Of a stretch of 64,000 nt of DNA, positions 58,153-64,000 are shown in pieces (position 1 is the first letter of the stretch; each line of letters opens with the position of its first letter). A program made the position numbers and the translations under genes. The DNA is from Cryptomeria japonica (Eukaryota > Streptophyta > Pinopsida > Cupressales > Cupressaceae). The notes beneath the pieces were generated by a model. It was not told the origin of the DNA. It saw only the letters and a program-made list of their open reading frames with translations, and did not search any database. Location: positions 647,682,468-647,746,467 of the forward strand of contig NC_081409.1 in the NCBI RefSeq assembly GCF_030272615.1, written 5' to 3'.

Positions 58153-59301
58153 TGTTGGCAAGAGACACTATTCCGATGAAGATTGATGCATGAGAAATGC
58201 TTAGGAGTTGTCATTGATGGAAACTCAGTTCAAAAATTATATTCGATACATGTAGATTTGATTTACCGGAAGTTGCATTATTCATTTGGCATAAGTCTGG
58301 AAGGTGGAATATAGTATCCGACAGAGTATGAGTATAGTGTACAGATCATGATTTTGGTTCCATATCTTTGGTTGCAGTAATAGAGGGAGATGATTTGAGG
58401 TTTGAGGCAGCTTATTTTGTAATCCTAGCATCCGGTGTTCATTCATGAGCGAGATTGAAGGTTCGGTAACCGATAACTCGAGAAGAACAAAGCTATTTTG
58501 ATGTAATGTGTAATCTAGAATCTTTGGGATGATTTTGGTGATTGGTTTCAAGTTCGAGGAGATTGGGACGACATGTGTGAAGCTTGTTATAACCTTATTT
58601 AGGTCTGCATATAGATTTGTGGACTGATTAGGATGACTTGTTGGTTACACATTTCATGTTGTGTGTTATGTTGTTTTTGGAAGCTGATATGGGAATTGAT
58701 TTGTTTTGTTGATGCAGATATATAAGACTGATACATTTGAGAATTTTGGGAGATGAGATGAGTGTGAGGAGTTTGTATGAGCGAATGTGCGAAGTTTGGT
58801 GAATTTGTAATTGAAGGTTTTAATGCTCTGGTATATGACAAAGCAACATAACAAAGTAGAGAGACATAACAGTAGTAGAAGAACTCTTGAGGTTAACCGG
58901 AACTGCTATTTGGAATTAGTAGATGCTATTCTTCAGTTCAGAACTCCAGACACTATGGTTATCATTTGTAATCATTTGTAGGACAGTGAGTCCTCTGGGT
59001 TGTTGCCCTCTTTTGTATTTGAGCAGTGAGCCTGAATGCAAGTGCATTCCTCTTTTTGTAATATTATTATACTCTTGATCAAAGTATAATAATATTGTGG
59101 GTTCAAATCCCACCATGTTTTTCCCTTTTCGTGTTTCCACATAAAAATTTTTGTTTTATGGTTTTGTGGTTGATTGGTTTATGTTTCTGCAATTTACTTT
59201 CATTCATATGCATCCGGTAGTCTAAGAATCAGTTTAATAAATTTGTGAATTACAGAATATTGATTCATCTCCCCCCCTCTCAGTGTTCATTGATTTTGAC
59301 A
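58153..59301 (+). repeat. 3' LTR of element E
   Basis: 1,149 bases, TGTTGGCAAGAGACA to GATTTTGACA, matching the split 5' LTR. TATATAAG lies at 58719-58726. The last 134 bases are part of the tandem duplication that starts at 59168. Confidence 0.87.
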
Positions 59302-59953
59302 AACTTTGTTTGTCATTAGGAGCTAGGGTTAATACTTTTGAAAAATATGAAGAGAAATCTTGATTAATTTTAACATTTAGTGTCTTCAGAGAGGAAATGG
59401 TTTGGGAAGAAAGTTGGTGAGCCTTGGTACGATGTCTTCATCAGTGTTCTCTCATACAATGATTCCTTTTAGTTTATGTCAAGACTTGTGAAGGTTGAAG
59501 ATTAATCAACATAGGCTCTTTTCTTCACTTATAGGGGGAGTAATAGAGGAAACCTTGATAGGTTGATTGGTTTATGTTTGTGCACTTTACTTTCATTCTT
59601 ATGCATCCAGTGGTTTAAGAATCAGTTTAATAAATTTGTGAATTGTAGAACATTGATTCACCTCCCCCCCTCTCAGTGTTCATTGATTCCGACAAACTTT
59701 GTTTGTCATTAAGAACTAGGGTTAATGCTTTAGAAAAATGTGAAGAGAACTCTTTATTAATTTTAACTTTTAGTGTCTTCGGAGAGGAAATGGTTTGGGA
59801 AGAAAGTTGGTGAGCCTTGGTACGATGTCTTGATCAGTGTTCTCTCATACAATGATTCCTTTTAGTTTATGTCAAGACTTGTGAAGGTTGAGGATTAATC
59901 AACATAGGCTCTTTTCTTTGCTTATAGGGGGAGTAATAGAGGAAACCCCGATA
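59168..59953 (+). repeat. Tandem duplication of 393 bp across the end of the E 3' LTR
   Basis: Unit 1 is 59168-59560 and unit 2 is 59561-59953; each begins GGTTGATTGGTTTATG and the following sequence again starts GGTTGA, a 6-bp microhomology. Each unit holds the last 134 bases of the LTR plus about 260 bases of flank, so the LTR end appears twice. The units differ by a modest number of substitutions. The event must postdate the E insertion. Confidence 0.93.
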
Positions 59954-61150
59954 GGTTGAGGTAGACTAAATGCCAAGTGATTTCCTCTGTAGGATGTAGG
60001 AGGTGGGACTGAGTCATATATAGGATGAAAAGGAGTAGGAAGAATACTAGGCCCATTATGAGGAGGAATATGTATGGGTGTAGGGTCTCTAGGTTTACTG
60101 AAGGCGATGATCATCTCATTTTTCCACTTTTGAAAAGATAAGAAAAAGATATCATTTTGAGGATTAAGAGGTTCAAGTCTTTTAGACCAAAACTAATCAA
60201 GAATTATACACACTTCGTCATGGGTTGGTAAACGATTTAATTAACTGTTACAGTAGCGCCATTGTGAGGGAATTTCATATATTTATGACTTTTAGAAGGG
60301 ATAGCTTTCATGGAAGAGAGCCAAGATGTCCCAACATTACACAAAATTGATCTAATGTAGGAATAATAGCAAAGTTGACATCTAAGAACTTAGTACCAAC
60401 CTCAATGGGAAGGGTGATAGAACCGATAGTAGGGCAAGAGAAACCATCATACACCTTAACCATAACATCAGATTTATCATATATTACTTGATGTAAGTAT
60501 TGAATATAAAGATGTTCTTTAGTAATCACATTCACCATACATACTGGATCATAGAGCATCCCTCCTGAGAGTTTTTCTTTGATCTTCACAATAATATATG
60601 ATGGGCCCTTAGGTGCAACAATAGTCTCACTAGGATCAAGAGTAATGCATGTATTTTGGAAGTGTAGGATTTTCAACAAGGTTTAGAACATTATTTGATT
60701 CTATGCCAAGTTCATTAGGAGAAAAATCAAGAGACTTGAGCTCAACAACATTGGTAGAATGAGAAGGTAACGAATTGATAAAGATTTGGAGGTTTTGATT
60801 AGGAGGAGCTATGGATTTATTCCCTTTGTCATTCACACTAGCTACAAATATGGTATTGTTATCAATACATTATTGGATCTTATTTATCAACAGGTAACAT
60901 TTCTCAGTATCATGGCCAACTTGATGGGGATATTGGCAAAAATCTTTAGGATCATGGTAAGTGGGCAATGGTTTAGAATTGTCAATTGTCTTGATGTGAG
61001 AAAGTCGCAATACATTGACATTCATAAACCTCAAAATTATACTATGCAAAGACTCTGAAAGAGGAGTTAATTCTTTTCTAAAGTATTTAGATAAAGGGTT
61101 CATACTTGATGTCGTGGTTTCCACTTGAGTGTTGATGTTGTCATTTACCT
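59302..61150 (-). pseudogene. Relic F: minus-strand Ty3/Gypsy gag-protease fragment
   Basis: On the minus strand, from right to left: a Gag end with FCQYPHQVGHDTEKCYLLI (61124-60870, the CxYHxxxGHxTExC form common in plant Gypsy Gag), a linker (60836-60636), a protease-like domain (60679-60308; DPVCMVNVITKEHL in place of the active site, then DKSDVMVKVYDGFSCPTIG and FAIIPTLDQFCVMLG), and a proline-rich tail (60114-59899; PPPTSYRGNHLAFSLPQP). No reverse transcriptase follows; element E begins there, and left of E (22152-22302) a matching tail may continue. It is broken by stops and lacks the Gag core. Former particle protein and protease of a Gypsy element. Confidence 0.7.
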
Positions 61151-61964
61151 TTGTATCATCCTAAATTATACTCGTCTACAATTTAGTCCTCACTTAGGCC
61201 TCACTTTTGTGTTCTTCCTCTACGGCCAGATTAAAGAACTGATTTTATTCACACTAAGTATCAAACACAATTTTTCGCTCTTTTTTGACTCCCCAAGATC
61301 CTAGAGCACTAATTTCTTGGACCATGGTACCCAATGCCATGGTCCTTTCAAAAAGAGCCCATCTTGGGGCCTCATAATGGTCACCTAATTTGGGTAGGGA
61401 TATAGATCCCGTGTCGGCCTATGTCAGAAATTCAATTTGATTTTTGACTGGGTCAACAAGTATAAAAAGAGGTCTACCCCTCTCATTTTGATATAGAAAA
61501 ATCATAATTCGAATTGATCATCAACTCAAGAGAGGAAAATTGAGATCCCTCATGCAGGAGCACCTCATGACTAAGATGATAAAAGAAATAAAGGCTAAAG
61601 GTCACACATGGGAATGTGACCTTTCAATCTATGTAATAGAGTAGTCTTGTTTGTTTTATTTTTGTAATAAACCCCACCTTGTCACCCAATATTATGGATT
61701 TGGCAAATTGATAAGCCACCATTAGCATATGGGCCTAGGGGTATTTAGTTGAGTATTTTATAGGTGTTTATGTGTTGGAGATTTCTTAGGAAGGTTTAGG
61801 ACATGTTGAAACATCTCTAGGTAGGCAGATTTAACATGTGTCAAAAGTTGCTCAACATGACAACTTTTGTTGACAACTTTTAATGACAACTTTTGGTTGC
61901 AAATAGCAATTTCCTTCCAACGGTCACCTCAGTTCAAACGGTGGTTCATAACCATTGAGTAAGG

Positions 61965-61971
61965 TATAAAA
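61965..61971 (+). promoter_or_regulatory. Possible TATA box upstream of the 62252 ATG
   Basis: TATAAAA in AAGGTATAAAATGTC would place transcription near 61995 and leave a leader of about 255 bases before the ATG at 62252. Plausible but unconfirmed. Confidence 0.35.
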
Positions 61972-62251
61972 TGTCATTCCCAATCATCATTAGGGGAAGA
62001 AGACTTTGTAAACTTTTGGTATCATTGAAGTAATACAATTATGAGAATTTCTTGCAATTTTGTTATTCTGCACCGTGTATGGTACTGTACGAACATTTTG
62101 GGATTACGAAACCAATGGGATTTGTTAGTGTGTCAAATCACCTTTCAGATGCATCAAGTCTGAGGTCCTAATTCTTCGAGACAAGGAAGAAACCTGCAAT
62201 TTTCTGGAAGTGGTTGAGATTTGACAGTTTTGCCTAGGGTTTTGCAAAAAA

Positions 62252-62297
62252 ATGGCCTCGGTTACTGATCCTTCATTGGTGGTTCACGACTTTGGAG
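62252..62297 (+). CDS. Short ATG-started frame cut by element H
   Basis: ATG in the context AAAAAAATGGCC, close to the favoured plant start context, opens a frame of 15 codons (MASVTDPSLVVHDFG) up to the start of the H LTR and then runs into a stop inside the LTR. It could be the first exon of a host gene or a Gag start; too short to identify. Confidence 0.25.
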
Positions 62298-63049
62298 TGT
62301 TGGCAAATGCACACTCCAATGAGAAATTGTAGGTGATTGAAGGTATTGTCATTGATGGCAACCTTACAATCCTATGGCACCAGCACAGGCAGCGGCAGCG
62401 GCAGCGACAAAGATGTTTACGGGCACCCCAGTCGATAGGATTTCATCTTGTATTTAATTGTAAAATCTTTTTGTAAGTTGACAAGGTGAAATGTAATAGG
62501 ACTCATATAAGTATGAGATCTTGTAGGATCATTCATGGAATGAATGTATGTAATGTAATAGGCAGATGCGAACATGCGAATATTAAGGCAGATTGTGGAA
62601 TAAGGTTTATGGAAGTTGTATGAGCTTAAATTGGTACTGAACCTGGCATAGCAGATGTTGAACCGAAGCAGTACATGATATTGGATTTGCATAATACATT
62701 TTTGTAAGTTAGTGAGACTTCCCTTTTGTAATTAAGTAGTGAGTTTTAGGCAGTTGGTCTTCATGCATGTGCATGCCCCCATTGTAAGTAATATTCATTT
62801 ATTGGCCAGTGAGTTAATATCGTGGGTCACAAATTCCACCGAGGTTTTTTTCACACCGGGTTTCCTCGTTAAAAATATTGTGTTATGGTGTGCTTTCTAT
62901 GTTGTGGTTATTGATCTTATTTACTGCATTATTTCTGGTTTAGTGGTACACTGTTTTAGAATGAAATTTGTTTAATAAGTTTAGAAAATCTGTTAACCAG
63001 CAAGATACTGATTCACCCCCCCCTCTCAGTATCTTTGGGAATCCTAACA
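62298..63049 (+). repeat. 5' LTR of element H
   Basis: 752 bases. Contains a short GGCAGC microsatellite at about 62388-62407 and blocks shared with the C and E LTRs (gtgagttttaggcagttggtc, then gcatgtgcatgcccc). The end is fixed by the primer site TTGGTATCAGAGCC at 63051-63064. Confidence 0.85.
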
Positions 63050-63050
63050 A

Positions 63051-63064
63051 TTGGTATCAGAGCC
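63051..63064 (+). other. Primer binding site of element H
   Basis: TTGGTATCAGAGCC, a perfect match to the usual initiator tRNA-Met site, lies one base after the LTR. Confidence 0.92.
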
Positions 63065-63120
63065 TGGTCCTCTATTTTCAAAAGCCTAACAACTTGAGGA
63101 AGATTCTGACACCGGTATAG

Positions 63121-64000
63121 ATGGAAAACCTGAGAAAGCAATTGGAAATGACTCTTGAGATTATGATGCAGAAAAGTTGAAAAATATGAAACTTGAAGAT
63201 GATCTGAAGGTTGCATAGGAAATCATTCAAGGACTTCAAGAAAATCTCACTATTGCTGGGAACAAAAGAAGAGAACTTCATGAGAAGATACGGAGTGATA
63301 ATGATAAAAAAGAAACTCTTAATGATCTTGTAAGCAAGATGAAGCAAGAAAACATGGCCTTGAGGAATGAGATGCAAGATATGACTATGAGGTTTTGTAA
63401 AGACATTGAAGACCGAAAGAAGAATGAAGATGACTTGATCAGGAGAATCAATAATATTGGAAATGAAAAATCTAAGACTCAGTCATGAAAATGATATGTT
63501 GAAGACAAATATGATTCACTTGGAGCATGATAAAACTGAACTCATGAGACAGAAAGATTTCTTAGAAAATGTGTTGGCTACTGCAAATCAACACAAGGAG
63601 AAATTCAAGAAAACCTCAGAAGAACTTGATGACATGCTGAAAAATCACAAACCTAATGGAGATACTAATAGTCTTGGCTTTGAAGTTGATAAAAGCTTTG
63701 GTACTACAAACAATCATGATCACAAACCAATAAGACAACCTAATGCCTATAAATTTAATGGAAAATGCTTTAATTGTAACAACTATGGTCATAGAGCAAA
63801 TCAGTGTAGATCTAGAAATTATCAAAACACCAATGCACCCACCGGTCAATGTTCTAAATGCAACAAAGTTGGTCATAATTTAGAAAACTGCAGAATGAAT
63901 GTAAGATGTTATGTTTGTGGAAGATTTGGACACTTATCTAATCAATGCAGAACACGTACTGGCATAGGATATGGAAAAGCTATTCGGAAAAATAATGTGA
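63121..64000 (+). pseudogene. Gag of element H (partial at window edge)
   Basis: An ATG at 63121 opens MENLRKQLEMTLEIMMQKS then a stop; after frameshifts a coiled-coil region follows (LVSKMKQENMALRNEMQDMT, KDIEDRKKNEDDLIRRI). From 63740 three intact CCHC knuckles follow: CFNCNNYGHRANQC, CSKCNKVGHNLENC and CYVCGRFGHLSNQC. No capsid-type domain precedes the coiled coil, as in E. The intact knuckles, against the decayed ones in E, suggest H is younger. It would bind element RNA. Confidence 0.85.

Larger units (their letters stand above)
22308..59301 (+). mobile_element. Element E: pol-less LTR element with gag and an accessory ORF, split by element D
   Basis: The 3' LTR is 58153-59301. The 5' LTR is 22308-23014 plus about 48242-48691, broken by element D. 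LTRs begin TGTTGGCAAGAGACA. Flanks CACTT (22303-22307) and AACTT (59302-59306) are a probable 5-bp duplication. A primer site follows the 5' LTR at 48693 and a polypurine stretch precedes the 3' LTR. The interior encodes a coiled-coil/CCHC Gag relic, then a long accessory ORF, and no protease, integrase or reverse transcriptase. Insert I interrupts the accessory ORF. Confidence 0.82.
61151..62297 (+). other. Unassigned sequence with promoter-like elements
   Basis: Between relic F and element H, no repeat partner or long frame is visible. TATAAAAAG lies at about 61461 and TATAAAA at 61965-61971. Three copies of TGACAACTTTT lie at 61858-61895. A leader-like stretch follows to an ATG at 62252. 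It could be the 5' region of a host gene, of another element's transcript, or the end of F's upstream LTR. Confidence 0.35.
62298..64000 (+). mobile_element. Element H: 5' part of a Copia-type LTR element (runs off the window)
   Basis: The LTR starts TGTTGGCAAATGCACAC (62298) and ends GAATCCTAACA (63049), with a canonical primer site next to it and a Gag frame after it. The other LTR lies beyond the window, so the target duplication (left flank TGGAG) cannot be checked. Gag is close to that of E, so H may belong to the same gag-plus-accessory-ORF group, but what follows is not visible. Confidence 0.87.

Overview
The window is plant nuclear DNA made almost entirely of nested long-terminal-repeat (LTR) retrotransposons, with one hAT-type DNA transposon and several tandem duplications. 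There is no convincing host gene, rRNA, tRNA, CRISPR array or bacterial-type operon. The nesting, the LTRs of 1 to 4.7 kb, the tRNA-iMet-type primer sites, the Copia and Ty3/Gypsy domain orders and the AT-rich relics suggest a large-genome seed plant. A conifer or other gymnosperm is my best guess, but that is inference.

Left third (1-22307). An old minus-strand element, K, is marked by a decayed accessory ORF (17002-19640). It carries an 876-bp hAT-like element (17778-18653, 8-bp target duplication). Its LTR region appears to have received element A (284-15749), a Gypsy-type element with only gag remnants. A in turn carries a solo LTR (4538-7099, duplication GAAGG). Its 3' LTR was split by element G (7692-14453, duplication GCTAG). 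G's 4.7-kb LTR holds 13 imperfect palindromes spaced about 166 bp apart. A 414-bp tandem duplication lies at 19423-20250.

Middle (22308-59301). Four elements are nested, each with its own target duplication: E (plus; gag and a long accessory ORF, no pol) contains D (minus; gag only, 23015-48241), which contains C (plus; Copia with an open RT-RNase H frame, 26442-44374), which contains B (plus; Ty3/Gypsy of Tat type, 28690-39954). B has an archaeal-type RNase H between protease and reverse transcriptase, while its ordinary RNase H has lost its catalytic residues. E's accessory ORF is further interrupted by a solo-LTR-like insert I (51827-56043, duplication TCAAC). I contains a 65-bp tandem repeat and an AT-rich LTR-like block, J.

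Right end (59302-64000). A minus-strand Gypsy gag/protease relic, F, probably the site into which E inserted, is followed by about 1.1 kb of unassigned sequence with a promoter-like stretch and a well-placed ATG. Then comes the 5' LTR and gag of element H, which runs off the window.

Inferred insertion order: K and F oldest; then A into K and E into F; then D into E, C into D, B into C; the solo LTR and G into A; I into E and J into I. No element here looks fully autonomous: all coding frames carry stops or frameshifts except isolated open stretches such as the C reverse transcriptase. The least familiar components are the accessory-ORF family shared by E and K, the relocated RNase H of B, and the phased palindrome array of G.
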